A stretch of 32,248 nt of DNA from an uncultured Kineothrix sp. (lineage in GTDB: Bacteria > Bacillota > Clostridia > Lachnospirales > Lachnospiraceae): assembly GCA_910587275.1 (NCBI GenBank), contig CAJUMD010000032.1, positions 1 through 32,248 on the forward strand, read 5' to 3'. Under the pieces are notes generated by a model. The model had not been told where the DNA came from. It was given only the letters and a program-made list of their open reading frames with translations, and did no database searches. The stretch's first letter is position 1. Every line of letters begins with the position of its first letter. Of this stretch, positions 8,428 to 16,788 are shown piece after piece. Made by a program: the position numbers and the translations under genes.

Positions 8428-8458
8428 GTATCATCCATAAGTCATTCAGAGGAAAGGT

Positions 8459-10285
8459 GTGAATATTCCCGTGAAAAAATTTTTCCATACCATCCGTGCG
8501 CGGATTTTATTATGCACCATCTCCATGATACTGCTGATCAGCATTATCATAACTGCCGTCAGCTATTTTATCGTATCTTACAACCTCAGGCAGAACATGA
8601 TACAGACTTCGGAAATCAGGCTTTCTTTTTTATGTTCCTCCATTGATTCCAATATCAATAACGTAAAGGGGTTCATTGACTCCTGCCAGAAAAGCAATAA
8701 AATCAGCAAATTTGCCATGGGGGAAAACGTACCAAACAGTCTCGCCAAACGGGAAGCCCACGACTTCATTACGGAAATTTACGCTTCCAACAGTTCCTTG
8801 TCCTCACAGATTATCCGTGCGGTCATCATCGGAAAGTCCAGAAAGGACATCATCCAAGTCGTGGAAGCCGTTAATTCCAATATTGCCGTTTCCTCGGAAG
8901 CGGTGCTGTCCCTTCCCTATTTTGGCACACTCTATGAAAACACCGGTGAAATAGCCACGGAAATACTGCCCGATCCCTTTTTCACCACAAAAACACTACC
9001 CGTCATTCCCATGCTCCACACCATCCAGCATCCTTACCGCGCAGGTGAAATCGGGTATATTTTTACGGAAATGTCCACCTCCGTCATCACGTCCCCCATG
9101 CGGGATGCGCTGTCGGACACGGACGACCGCCTTTATTTCCGCATAGGGGATTCTTTTTACCGGTATGCGGAGCAAAACCTGCTGCTGTGCGAAAACGGAT
9201 TTGAGTCGTTGGAAAACCTGTCAAACATTGCATTAAGCCGGGATACGGAGATACAGAAGGTCTTCGACCGGGAGGAACAGAAAACTTACCTTATGGTTAC
9301 GCGCCCTTTGGGTACGCGCAACTTATATGTGGCGGAATGCTTGGACGAACATACCCTTTCACGGGATACTTTCTCCACCTTCCTCATTGTCACCGTAGTC
9401 ATCCTGACCGCTTCCGCTTTTCTTGGCATCCTGCTTTTCTGCTACCTGTCAAAGACGGTTAACGTACCGGTACGACAGTTACAGGTGCGCATGAAGCGGA
9501 TTGCGGGCGGCGACTTTTCCAGGGACCCGTCCACGGAGTGGGAACATGAATTAGGGGATATCGGCAAGAACATCAACGACCTGTCGGAAAACGTGCTTTC
9601 CCTGATGAACCAGAGAATTGAGGCCGAACGGCAGAAAAAGGATTATGAATACCGGATGCTGCAAAGCCAGATTAATCCCCATTTTTTGTACAATACATTA
9701 AATTCCATTAAATGGATGGCAACCATACAGAATGCCACGGGAATCGCGGAAATGACCACCGCCCTCTCCCGCCTGTTAAAAGATATTTCCAAGGGAACCA
9801 CGAACCTCGTTCCCATATCCCATGAAATATCCCTGATCAAAGACTATTTTACCATACAGCAGTACCGGTACGGCGGGACCATCACTTTATCCTTTGACAT
9901 CGAGGACGAAGCGCTGACCGGATGCCGCATCCTGAAATTTACGCTGCAGCCCATTGTGGAAAATGCCATTTTCCACGGTATCGAGCCGAAAGGAAATACC
10001 GGAGCCATTACCATACACATATACCAGGACGAACATACGGATGTCCATATTGACGTGACCGACGACGGCATCGGTATGGAAGACGAAGTCGCCGCCCATC
10101 TGCTGGACAGCGATTCTTCCGCCGGTTCTTCCTTCTTTAAGGAAATCGGCGTCAGCAACGTCCATAAACGGCTGCAGTATGAATTCGGGAGCGCCTACGG
10201 GCTGCATATCGCCAGCAAAACAGGGGAATTCACCACGGTTTCCATATTACTGCCTTTTCAGGCAGGGGAGGTAGCGCATGATTAA
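8459..10285 (+). CDS. YesM-like sensor histidine kinase
   Basis: A 608-residue membrane sensor. Membrane segment 1 lies at about residues 15-40. A ~260-residue extracellular region follows, then segment 2 at about 303-325, a HAMP linker (about 326-378, 'AGGDFSRD'), and a YesM-type phosphoacceptor domain with 'LQSQINPHFLYNTLNSIKWM' (His408). The ATPase domain carries 'LQPIVENAIFHGIE' (N box), 'DDGIGM' (G1) and 'IGVSNVHKRLQYEFG'. The start is GTG at 8459 with AGAGG five bases upstream; a second GTG at 8471 is also possible. It overlaps the response regulator by eight bases, so the two are translationally coupled. It probably senses an extracellular sugar signal, directly or through the binding protein, and drives the divergent operon. 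Confidence 0.95.
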   Translation: MNIPVKKFFHTIRARILLCTISMILLISIIITAVSYFIVSYNLRQNMIQTSEIRLSFLCSSIDSNINNVKGFIDSCQKSNKISKFAMGENVPNSLAKREAHDFITEIYASNSSLSSQIIRAVIIGKSRKDIIQVVEAVNSNIAVSSEAVLSLPYFGTLYENTGEIATEILPDPFFTTKTLPVIPMLHTIQHPYRAGEIGYIFTEMSTSVITSPMRDALSDTDDRLYFRIGDSFYRYAEQNLLLCENGFESLENLSNIALSRDTEIQKVFDREEQKTYLMVTRPLGTRNLYVAECLDEHTLSRDTFSTFLIVTVVILTASAFLGILLFCYLSKTVNVPVRQLQVRMKRIAGGDFSRDPSTEWEHELGDIGKNINDLSENVLSLMNQRIEAERQKKDYEYRMLQSQINPHFLYNTLNSIKWMATIQNATGIAEMTTALSRLLKDISKGTTNLVPISHEISLIKDYFTIQQYRYGGTITLSFDIEDEALTGCRILKFTLQPIVENAIFHGIEPKGNTGAITIHIYQDEHTDVHIDVTDDGIGMEDEVAAHLLDSDSSAGSSFFKEIGVSNVHKRLQYEFGSAYGLHIASKTGEFTTVSILLPFQAGEVAHD

Positions 10286-11879
10286 CTTACTGATAGCAGA
10301 TGATGAACCTTTAATTCAGGCAGGCATCAAATCCATGATTAACTGGGAAGAATACAACATCCGCCTCATAGGAACCGCCGCCAACGGTGCGGCCGCCTAT
10401 GAAATGATAAAGGAATATGCCCCCGAAATCGTTATCACGGACATAAAGATGCCGGTGATGAGCGGTTTGGAGCTTGCCAGAAAATGCCACGAGGAAGAAA
10501 GGCTGCTGCCCATATTTATCATTCTCACCAGTTACGAGGAATTCCAGTTTGTCAAGGAAGCGCTGACCTACCAGGTCGTCGACTATCTGGTGAAGCTGGA
10601 GCTGACGCCCCAGGTACTTGGCGGGGCATTAAAGCGCGCCATCGGCAAAGTCTCTGAATTACAGGCATCCACGCAGGTATCGGAACCGGCTTACGGCAAT
10701 ATTTATTTCTTAAAGGAGCAGTTTTTTACCCGCCTTGTCCTGAACCTGTTTGAATCCGAACAACAGTTCCGGTTACAGGCGGACAACCTGAACATCAATT
10801 TTACTTTTCCCGCCTTTGCCGCCTGCTATGTGGAAATCCGCAGCGGAAAGCTGGGCAGTATGAGCGCGGAGAAACAGCTTAACCTGTACTCCAACAGCCT
10901 GCAGATGGCTAAGGAGCTGACATCCAAATACGTCCCCTGCCATGTACTTTCCCTGGATACCAAGCATTTCTGCATCCTGTTCTTTTTGGACGGGGAACAC
11001 GCTGCCGATTACCGGGGGGTTATCCAGAAAGCCGTGGAACAGGTGTCCGCCATGCTGTTTAACTATTACAGCGTAACCATTCATGCAACCGTCGGGGCGC
11101 CCGTCACCACGCCGTTACAGATTGCTTCCTCCTACCAGGATGCCAAGCAGGCATTTTCACGCGTTACCCATGAAAATCCCATCCTGTTTTTTGAGGATAT
11201 CCCTGCCAGTGAACCGTTAAAGAACGTATTCAACATTTCTTTATTTAAGGAAGACATCCGTAAAGCCTATGCGGAATATGACGGAAAAGCGCTTTACGAC
11301 ATTTTCACCTCCGTCATGGAATTATTTGAAAACCAGTCCGCCCACTACGTACAGGCGCTGGATGCAGCCGGAAATATTTTATACCTTTCCCTTTCCCTGT
11401 TAAACGACGGGGAACAGACCGTCTCGGAAATTTTCCGGGACAGAAACAACGGCTACCGCTCCCTTTATGAGCTGACCAACGTGGAGCAGATTATGGAATG
11501 GCTGAAACAGTTCCGGGACGGTCTGTGCGACAGCTTCGCCGCCCATAATAAAGATTACAAAAACCATATTGTTACCAGTGTAAAGAAATACATACAGGAA
11601 CACATCAAGGAAAAACTCACCTTAAACCAGGTGGCGGAGGTCTTTAACATCAGTCCCAATTATTTAAGCGTGCTTTTTTCCAAATACAACGATACCGGGT
11701 TTACGGACTACATAAACCACAGCAAAATAGAAGCCGCAAAAGAAATGATGTCGGGCGGGGATTACAAGATTTACGAAATCTCCGATGTGCTGGGATTTGA
11801 AAGCGCCTTTTATTTCAGCCGGGTTTTCAAGAAGATTACCGGCGTCTCCCCCAGGGACTACATGAATAAAAACATTTAA
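10278..11879 (+). CDS. YesN-like response regulator with AraC-type DNA-binding domain
   Basis: A 533-residue regulator. The receiver domain spans residues 1-120, with acidic pair D8/D9 in 'LLIADDEP', phospho-acceptor D55 in 'IVITDIKMPVMSG', then 'ILTSYEEF' and the conserved lysine in 'DYLVKLEL'. The middle 300 residues form the linker typical of YesN proteins. The C-terminus (about 430-533) holds two AraC helix-turn-helices: 'LTLNQVAEVFNISPNYLSVL' and 'KIYEISDVLGFESAFYFSRV', ending 'TGVSPRDYM'. Its start overlaps the kinase stop. By analogy it activates the divergent sugar operon and perhaps the heparinase-type gene just downstream. The target site is not determined. Confidence 0.95.
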   Translation: MINLLIADDEPLIQAGIKSMINWEEYNIRLIGTAANGAAAYEMIKEYAPEIVITDIKMPVMSGLELARKCHEEERLLPIFIILTSYEEFQFVKEALTYQVVDYLVKLELTPQVLGGALKRAIGKVSELQASTQVSEPAYGNIYFLKEQFFTRLVLNLFESEQQFRLQADNLNINFTFPAFAACYVEIRSGKLGSMSAEKQLNLYSNSLQMAKELTSKYVPCHVLSLDTKHFCILFFLDGEHAADYRGVIQKAVEQVSAMLFNYYSVTIHATVGAPVTTPLQIASSYQDAKQAFSRVTHENPILFFEDIPASEPLKNVFNISLFKEDIRKAYAEYDGKALYDIFTSVMELFENQSAHYVQALDAAGNILYLSLSLLNDGEQTVSEIFRDRNNGYRSLYELTNVEQIMEWLKQFRDGLCDSFAAHNKDYKNHIVTSVKKYIQEHIKEKLTLNQVAEVFNISPNYLSVLFSKYNDTGFTDYINHSKIEAAKEMMSGGDYKIYEISDVLGFESAFYFSRVFKKITGVSPRDYMNKNI

Positions 11880-11916
11880 TCCAACAAAATTGTACAGGTA
11901 ATCATAATATTTTTCA

Positions 11917-11945
11917 TTTGCAATGATATCCCATCCCTTTATACT
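11917..11945 (+). promoter_or_regulatory. Promoter of the heparinase-type lyase gene
   Basis: TTTGCA (11917-11922), a 17-base spacer and TATACT (11940-11945) make a plausible sigma-A promoter, 62 bases before the lyase start. The expected start of transcription (about 11952) falls inside the left arm of the terminator hairpin at 11946-11978. A transcript from here would keep only part of that stem. Confidence 0.5.
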
Positions 11946-11978
11946 AAAACCAGAAAAGGATTTTGCTTTTCTGGTTTT
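11946..11978 (+). terminator. Rho-independent terminator after the response regulator
   Basis: A perfect 13-bp inverted repeat (11946-11958 with 11966-11978; arm AAAACCAGAAAAG) with a seven-base loop, ending in TTTT and followed by a further T5 at 11983-11987. It lies 67 bases after the regulator stop and 30 before the lyase start, so it separates the two transcripts. Confidence 0.8.
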
Positions 11979-12007
11979 ATGCTTTTTGAAGAAAGGATTC
12001 CATACTT

Positions 12008-13945
12008 ATGTTTCATGAGATTGCACAGAATTATCAAGGACATTTATCCGCTTTTACCCCATATGCCCCCATTACGGACCGGATTGCATGGGATTCCCTG
12101 GCGGAAGACTGGAAAAAAGAAGCCCTCTGTTTAGGGGAATCTTATTTGGGATGCGTTTACCCCCATCTGTCCGCTACGGATTTCATGGATTTCCTGCACA
12201 CCGGGAACCGCACCCGTTATGAAGATAAACTGTTTGCCAAACGCCATGCGTTAAATGCTTTGGTTTTGGCGGAATGCGTGGAAAACAAGGGCAGGTTTTT
12301 GGACGACATCATCAACGGCATTTTTTCCGTTTGTGAGGAAAGCGCCTGGCAGCTTCCCGCGCATAACAGTTACATCCGGGATACCCCACAGCTTCCCCTG
12401 CCGGACCTGACGGACCCGGTTTTGGACCTGTTCGCCTGTGAAACCGGCTCCGTATTGGCATCCGTGCATTACCTGCTGCAAAAAACGCTGGACGGCATCA
12501 GCCCTTTTATCACAAAACGCATCCGTCATGAACTGGAGCACCGCATCCTCCGCCCGTACCTTGACAGGCATTTCTGGTGGATGGGCAACGGAAAGGAGCC
12601 GATGAACAACTGGACCATCTGGTGCACACAGAATGTCCTGCTCTCCCTGTTCCTTACGGATTTCCCGGACGAAGCGGCAAAATCCGCGGTATTTCACAAA
12701 GCATGTCAAAGCGCCGACTTTTTTTTAGCGGAATACGGGCAGGACGGCTGCTGCGACGAAGGCGCGCAGTATTACCGCCATGCGGGATTATGCCTGTTTA
12801 ACGTCATGGAAATACTGAATGCCGTAACGGACGGTGCTTTTGTTTCTCTGTACCGGGAGGAAAAAATTAAGAACATTGCCTCCTATATCCTGAACGTCCA
12901 TATCGGGGACAAATATTATGTAAACTTTGCGGACTGCTCGCCCGTTGCCGGCAGAGCGGGGGTACGGGAATTTTTGTTTGCGGAACGCACCGGAAACGAA
13001 AGCATGATGCGTTTCGCCGCACAGGACTTCCATGCCGGAGGAACTGACTCCCTGCTCCTTCCATCGGAAAATAACCTTTTTTACCGGCTGCAGAACGCTT
13101 TTACCACCCGCCGGATTACACAGTACCGCACCTCCCACCCGGCGCCTGCCGGGCGCCCCGACATTTTCTATCCCAGCGCCGGCGTATTCCTGGCAAGGGA
13201 CGGCGCCCTTACTTTGGCGGTCAAGGCGGGAGACAACGGGGACAGCCACAACCATAACGATACGGGGAGCTTTACCGTCTATAAAAACAACCTGCCGATG
13301 TTCATTGACGTGGGCGTAGAAAGCTATACGAAGAAAACATTTTCCCCCCGGCGTTACGAGATATGGACCATGCAGTCCGCCTACCATAACCTGCCCACCG
13401 TAAACGGCTTCCAGCAAAAAGACGGAGAATGCTACGGCGCTAAGGATGTCGTCTGCCATATGGGGGATACCCTCTGCGACATCGACATGGACATCTCCGG
13501 CGCATACCCGGCGGAATCCGGCCTGACTGCCTACCGGCGCAGAGCCGCCCTTTACAAAGGAAAGGAAATCCTCATCCATGACCGTTTTTCCTTTGCACAC
13601 ACCGGCGGTATGGGGGGAAACGCCGCAGGGACGGAAACGGAAACCAATCCCCCTTCCGTAATATTAAGCCTTATGACTTATGAAAAACCCCTTCCGGCTC
13701 CGTCTGCCGGCGGACTGTGTTTCCAAATCGGAACTTTAGGCACCCTCACCGCAGAAAGCGGGAGCCATTCCGTGCACAGCGGCAACATGGAAAATACCGC
13801 AAATACCGAAACCAATAAAATTAAAATAGAAGGAATCGAAGAAATCCCTGTTACGGACCCACGCCTGAAAACCGCATGGGAACACAATATCTATCGTATT
13901 CTGCTGCGCATAACCGGAGGAGAGGTGACGCTGCGCATTTCATGA
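12008..13945 (+). CDS. Heparinase II/III-type polysaccharide lyase, cytoplasmic
   Basis: A 645-residue lyase-like protein. The N-terminal ~340 residues form the helical toroid, with 'EPMNNWTIWCTQN' (N200-N201-W202) and 'CDEGAQYYRHAG' (Tyr255/Tyr256). The C-terminal beta-sandwich opens with the heparinase II/III signature 'GDSHNHNDTGSF' (His414, His416) and 'FIDVGVESYTK'. The Asn, Tyr and His positions match the beta-elimination machinery of this superfamily (heparinase II and PL12/15/17/21 types). There is no signal peptide, so it acts on imported oligosaccharides and makes the unsaturated uronate ends that GH88 removes. The ATG at 12008 has AAAGGA about ten bases upstream. Substrate specificity cannot be read from sequence: glycosaminoglycan, heparosan-like and alginate-like uronates all remain possible. 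Confidence 0.88.
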   Translation: MFHEIAQNYQGHLSAFTPYAPITDRIAWDSLAEDWKKEALCLGESYLGCVYPHLSATDFMDFLHTGNRTRYEDKLFAKRHALNALVLAECVENKGRFLDDIINGIFSVCEESAWQLPAHNSYIRDTPQLPLPDLTDPVLDLFACETGSVLASVHYLLQKTLDGISPFITKRIRHELEHRILRPYLDRHFWWMGNGKEPMNNWTIWCTQNVLLSLFLTDFPDEAAKSAVFHKACQSADFFLAEYGQDGCCDEGAQYYRHAGLCLFNVMEILNAVTDGAFVSLYREEKIKNIASYILNVHIGDKYYVNFADCSPVAGRAGVREFLFAERTGNESMMRFAAQDFHAGGTDSLLLPSENNLFYRLQNAFTTRRITQYRTSHPAPAGRPDIFYPSAGVFLARDGALTLAVKAGDNGDSHNHNDTGSFTVYKNNLPMFIDVGVESYTKKTFSPRRYEIWTMQSAYHNLPTVNGFQQKDGECYGAKDVVCHMGDTLCDIDMDISGAYPAESGLTAYRRRAALYKGKEILIHDRFSFAHTGGMGGNAAGTETETNPPSVILSLMTYEKPLPAPSAGGLCFQIGTLGTLTAESGSHSVHSGNMENTANTETNKIKIEGIEEIPVTDPRLKTAWEHNIYRILLRITGGEVTLRIS

Positions 13946-13965
13946 TTGACCTTAATCGGGCGCGG

Positions 13966-14022
13966 GGCGAGCAGGGAAGACTTTTCCTACTTGCCGCGGA
14001 CGCCGTGTGCCGCATAGCGGCA
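13966..14022. other. Hairpin pair downstream of lyase gene
   Basis: Two inverted repeats follow the lyase stop. The first is GGCGAGCAGGGAA (13966-13978) pairing imperfectly with TTTTCCTACTTGCC (13982-13995). The second is a perfect TGCCGC (14008-14013)/GCGGCA (14017-14022). The second has no T run. They may slow RNA decay or be a degenerate intergenic repeat. No gene was seen between 13946 and 14113. Confidence 0.4.
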
Positions 14023-14048
14023 TAGTTCCTCTGCACGGGGCAGTGCGT

Positions 14049-14079
14049 AAAAAAGGCTGTCGGTTTTTTTCCGACAGCC
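14049..14079 (-). terminator. Rho-independent terminator of the HPr-like gene
   Basis: On the minus strand a perfect nine-base stem GGCTGTCGG/CCGACAGCC (14079-14071 with 14063-14055), loop A7, is followed by T6 (14054-14049). It lies 35 bases after the HPr-like stop codon. Confidence 0.9.
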
Positions 14080-14113
14080 GACCCTTATCCTGTTTTATTC
14101 TCGTCGCCACCCT

Positions 14114-14374
14114 TTAAATGGCAACTTCCATAGACTCCCCGCAAATGAAACCTTTAATCTTGTCATGAAACTCCTCCAGCTCCGCTTCGTCATCCGTATG
14201 CACCCGCAGTTCTAACACCTGGTGAAGCCCGAAACCCAATATCCCAAGTATCGACTTGGCGTCAATCACCCGTCTTTCACACTGTAAATCAACGTTAAAC
14301 GGGAAATTTTCAATAGACAGTACAAACTTTTGGGCTTCTTCCATTGAATGAAACATAACTCTGACCGATTCCAT
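14114..14374 (-). CDS. HPr-like protein lacking the active-site histidine
   Basis: An 86-residue protein of HPr size. The C-terminal half matches HPr: 'DAKSILGILGFGL' aligns with the helix-2 segment around Ser46 of Gram-positive HPr (here Ser41), followed by 'VLELRVHTDDEAELEEF'. The N-terminal 'GIHARPA' loop with phospho-acceptor His15 is replaced by 'HSMEEAQKF'; a gap-free alignment puts Ser10 at the His15 position. The protein should therefore not carry phosphate for sugar transport. Keeping the serine site without the histidine resembles B. subtilis Crh, a catabolite-repression cofactor, but it could instead be an inert or structural paralogue. It is monocistronic, with AGGAG about ten bases upstream and a strong terminator. 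Confidence 0.8.
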   Translation of the reverse strand: MESVRVMFHSMEEAQKFVLSIENFPFNVDLQCERRVIDAKSILGILGFGLHQVLELRVHTDDEAELEEFHDKIKGFICGESMEVAI

Positions 14375-14596
14375 ATGCCCTTCTCTCCTTTCATAAAATT
14401 AATCTAAACTTTAAGGAAACAGTAAAGAAAAACTTTACTCCTGTTCTTCCATTTTATCATGGAACTTTGGAAAAACATATGGGTATTTTTACCCAAAAAT
14501 CATTAACTTTTTGTAAATATAGTATAGAGCGTGTTTGGGAATCCACGGCAGGGGAAGCACTTCACATCCCCAATTCCGCATTTCATGGCAATCTTA

Positions 14597-14625
14597 TTGT
14601 TTAAGCCAAGGGAAAGTGGTACAAT
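14597..14625 (+). promoter_or_regulatory. Promoter of the LytTR/GHKL two-component genes
   Basis: TTGTTT (14597-14602), a 17-base spacer and TACAAT (14620-14625), extended by TG at 14617-14618. The predicted start near 14632 leaves a leader of about 17 bases that is mostly the AGGAGGT ribosome-binding site before the ATG at 14649. Confidence 0.7.
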
Positions 14626-14648
14626 ACTATTTTTCAGGAGGTGGTCCC

Positions 14649-15356
14649 ATGATTCGTATTGCAATCTGCGATGACGAAAAAAATATGTCTGACAATATCC
14701 GGGCAATGGTATCCGCTTTTTTCCGCCGAGAAAATATGGAAACCGTCATACTGCAGTTTTCATGCGGAAAGGAACTGTTGGATTGTGACAAAAACATCGA
14801 CATTTTATTCCTGGATATCCAAATGAAAGATATGGACGGCATGGAAACCGCAAGGAGACTGCGGGAACGCAGGTTTCAGGGTTTTCTTATTTTTATTACC
14901 ATCCTAAAGGAAATGGTATTCCAATCTTTTGAGGTACAGGCATATGATTACCTGCTAAAACCCATTGACGGAAAACAGTTCCAAAAAACTATGGAGCGCC
15001 TGCTTGCTTCCATACGGAATAACGGCAAAACCAATCTGCTAATCCAAAAAGGCTACGAAAGCAGCATTATTTCTTTTGGGGATATCATCTTTTGTGAAAT
15101 TATTGACCGGAAAGTATATCTCCATTTATTATCGTCTGAGGTTATTGATTATTATGACCGTATCGAACACCTGGAAACCAAGCTGGACGGCAGATTCTTC
15201 CGGTGCCACAGAAGTTTCCTTATTAATATGCAGCATTTAAAAAGTTACAAAAATGCAACAGCATATATGGAAGGCGGAAAAGAGATACCCGTGTCGCGTC
15301 TGCGGAGCAAGGAATTCTCTCAGGTGGTTTTACGGTATATGAAAAACAGGATATGA
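14649..15356 (+). CDS. LytTR-family response regulator
   Basis: A 235-residue regulator of the AgrA/LytR type. The receiver domain covers residues 1-120: 'IAICDDEKN' acidic pair, phospho-acceptor Asp56 in 'ILFLDIQMKDMDGMETA', and Lys in 'YDYLLKPIDG'. The LytTR DNA-binding domain covers about 135-232, with 'IIFCEIIDRKVYLHL', 'RFFRCHRSFLINMQHL' and 'EIPVSRLRSKEF'. An upstream in-frame extension exists, but AGGAGGT directly before the ATG at 14649 fixes this start. It overlaps the kinase gene by four bases (ATGA). The following genes are the exosortase locus, so control of that locus is the natural inference. LytTR half-sites were not identified. Confidence 0.95.
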   Translation: MIRIAICDDEKNMSDNIRAMVSAFFRRENMETVILQFSCGKELLDCDKNIDILFLDIQMKDMDGMETARRLRERRFQGFLIFITILKEMVFQSFEVQAYDYLLKPIDGKQFQKTMERLLASIRNNGKTNLLIQKGYESSIISFGDIIFCEIIDRKVYLHLLSSEVIDYYDRIEHLETKLDGRFFRCHRSFLINMQHLKSYKNATAYMEGGKEIPVSRLRSKEFSQVVLRYMKNRI

Positions 15357-16732
15357 AATACCGGAATACGTTATATCCGGGAACAGGAGCCTATAAAATG
15401 ACAGACGCTATGGATTTTTTCAATACTTATATCATGGGAAGCATTCAAATGCTTACCGGATTTTACTTCTTTACTCGATTTTTGCAGAAAAAATTAAGTC
15501 TTCCCTATTATTTCCTGTTTTCGTTTTTGGTGATTCTCCTCATCAAACTGATTCCCGGCGGCAGCATAGCGGAATTCCTTGCATATACCCTGCTGCTGAC
15601 GGCAAGCGGAATTTTCCCATGCCGCGTCGATTGGAAATCTTCCCTGTTATACGCCGCGCTGACAGTTGAAATCATGCAGTTAAGCTATGGGGTCGTCAAT
15701 TCCCTTTTGGGTATTTTGTATCCCCTGATGTCCTCCTTTCACCGGCAAGCAGCAGGCATCGCATTGATGCTGGCAGGAAATACGGCTTTGCTGCTGGCGG
15801 CATTGTGCTGCCACATGGCATACCGGTATTTTTCCTGTTATGATACGGTTTATGAAACGGTAAAGAAACAATATATGCTTATAACCTTAACGCCAATCTT
15901 AATGATATTTCTTATGGGAAGGTATATTAATTTCGTCTCCTATGGCAATACCGTTGACACAAACGGCAGCGGAATCTTTTTATACACAAAATCCAATCAC
16001 TGTCTGATATTCGGGATACAGCTTTTTGGCATGGCAAGCCTGTTCTGTATTATGTTTTCTTACAAGAAAATCTTATTGAATTTCCGTTTAAACACGGAAC
16101 TTTCCCTGCTGGAGCAGGAAGAACATTCCCTGAACCGGTATGTGGAGGAAGCAAAATCCCATTATGAAAAAACAAAATCCTTCCGCCATGATATAAAAAA
16201 CCACATTACCGTGGTAAAAAAACTTCTGCAAAACGGAAAATCCGTGCAGGCGCTTAATTACCTTAAGGATATGGAAGAAATGACGGATGAGCTGTCTTTT
16301 CCGTACAGCACCAATCATCCGGTAGCGGATATCCTAATCGGAAATAAACTGGGCATGGCAAAAAGCATGGGCATCGATGTCCGCTGCACCCTGTGCCTAC
16401 CTTATCCCTGCTCTGTACGGGACATTGATTTCTGCATCATTCTGTCCAATGCCCTGGACAATGCCATCCAGGCATGTAAAAACATGGATGACCACACGGA
16501 AAAATATATCCATGTAACGGGACGCATCCAAGGGGATTTTCTTTTACTGGAAATTGAGAACAGTTTCCGGGGAAACAGTCTGCCCAAAAAAGGAATCGGA
16601 CTGTCCAATATCAAAACGGTAGCGGAAAAATACCACGGCGCCGTAAGTACCATAACCCGGGGAACGTCATTCCTTCTCAGCGTACTGCTCATTTTTCCCC
16701 CAACATCCATTGATTCCCCGCAAAAATTATGA
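15353..16732 (+). CDS. GHKL-type sensor histidine kinase (AgrC-like)
   Basis: A 459-residue kinase. The N-terminal ~240 residues hold about six membrane segments, as in AgrC-type sensors. The cytoplasmic part has the phospho-acceptor 'SFRHDIKNHITVV' (His279), then 'ALDNAIQAC' (N box) and 'KKGIGLSNIKTVAEKYHG' (G box). It lacks the usual HisKA helix, typical of the AgrC/CitA-like GHKL group. The overlapping ATG at 15353 is the likely start; an ATG at 15398 is an alternative. No autoinducer-peptide gene was found nearby, so the signal is unknown. It probably responds to an envelope or peptide cue. Confidence 0.92.
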   Translation: MKYRNTLYPGTGAYKMTDAMDFFNTYIMGSIQMLTGFYFFTRFLQKKLSLPYYFLFSFLVILLIKLIPGGSIAEFLAYTLLLTASGIFPCRVDWKSSLLYAALTVEIMQLSYGVVNSLLGILYPLMSSFHRQAAGIALMLAGNTALLLAALCCHMAYRYFSCYDTVYETVKKQYMLITLTPILMIFLMGRYINFVSYGNTVDTNGSGIFLYTKSNHCLIFGIQLFGMASLFCIMFSYKKILLNFRLNTELSLLEQEEHSLNRYVEEAKSHYEKTKSFRHDIKNHITVVKKLLQNGKSVQALNYLKDMEEMTDELSFPYSTNHPVADILIGNKLGMAKSMGIDVRCTLCLPYPCSVRDIDFCIILSNALDNAIQACKNMDDHTEKYIHVTGRIQGDFLLLEIENSFRGNSLPKKGIGLSNIKTVAEKYHGAVSTITRGTSFLLSVLLIFPPTSIDSPQKL

Positions 16733-16738
16733 TAAAAT
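16710..16738 (+). promoter_or_regulatory. Internal promoter before the exosortase locus
   Basis: TTGATT (16710-16715), exactly 17 bases, then TAAAAT (16733-16738), extended by TG at 16730-16731. The -10 overlaps the kinase stop codon. Predicted start is near 16745, 45 bases before the next gene. It lets the exosortase genes be transcribed independently of the two-component genes. Confidence 0.6.
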
Positions 16739-16788
16739 AAAATGAAGCATATACAAAAAAACTAAAACAGGAAAACCGGAAAAAACAG

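Larger units (their letters stand above)
8154..8458. promoter_or_regulatory. Divergent control region between sugar operon and its two-component genes
   Basis: These 305 bases hold no gene. The left half is very AT-rich, with T and A tracts at 8229-8245 and 8279-8315. It includes the spaced inverted repeats GGTGAA (8218-8223)/TTCACC (8257-8262) and ATGAA (8225-8229)/TTCAT (8246-8250), which lie upstream of the operon's -10 and could be YesN-type regulator sites. The right half carries the plus-strand promoter and GC-rich repeats described separately. No cre-like site was recognised. Confidence 0.5.

Noticed and set aside
118..13945. Rhamnogalacturonan (pectin) utilisation locus, because of YesL/YesM/YesN similarity
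   Set aside because: The hydrolase carries GH88 rather than GH105 signatures and the lyase is heparinase II/III-type, so only the regulatory and transport parts resemble the yes cluster.
14535..14648. 38-codon extension of the LytTR regulator
   Set aside because: It includes the promoter region. AGGAGGT directly precedes the ATG at 14649, and receiver domains start there.
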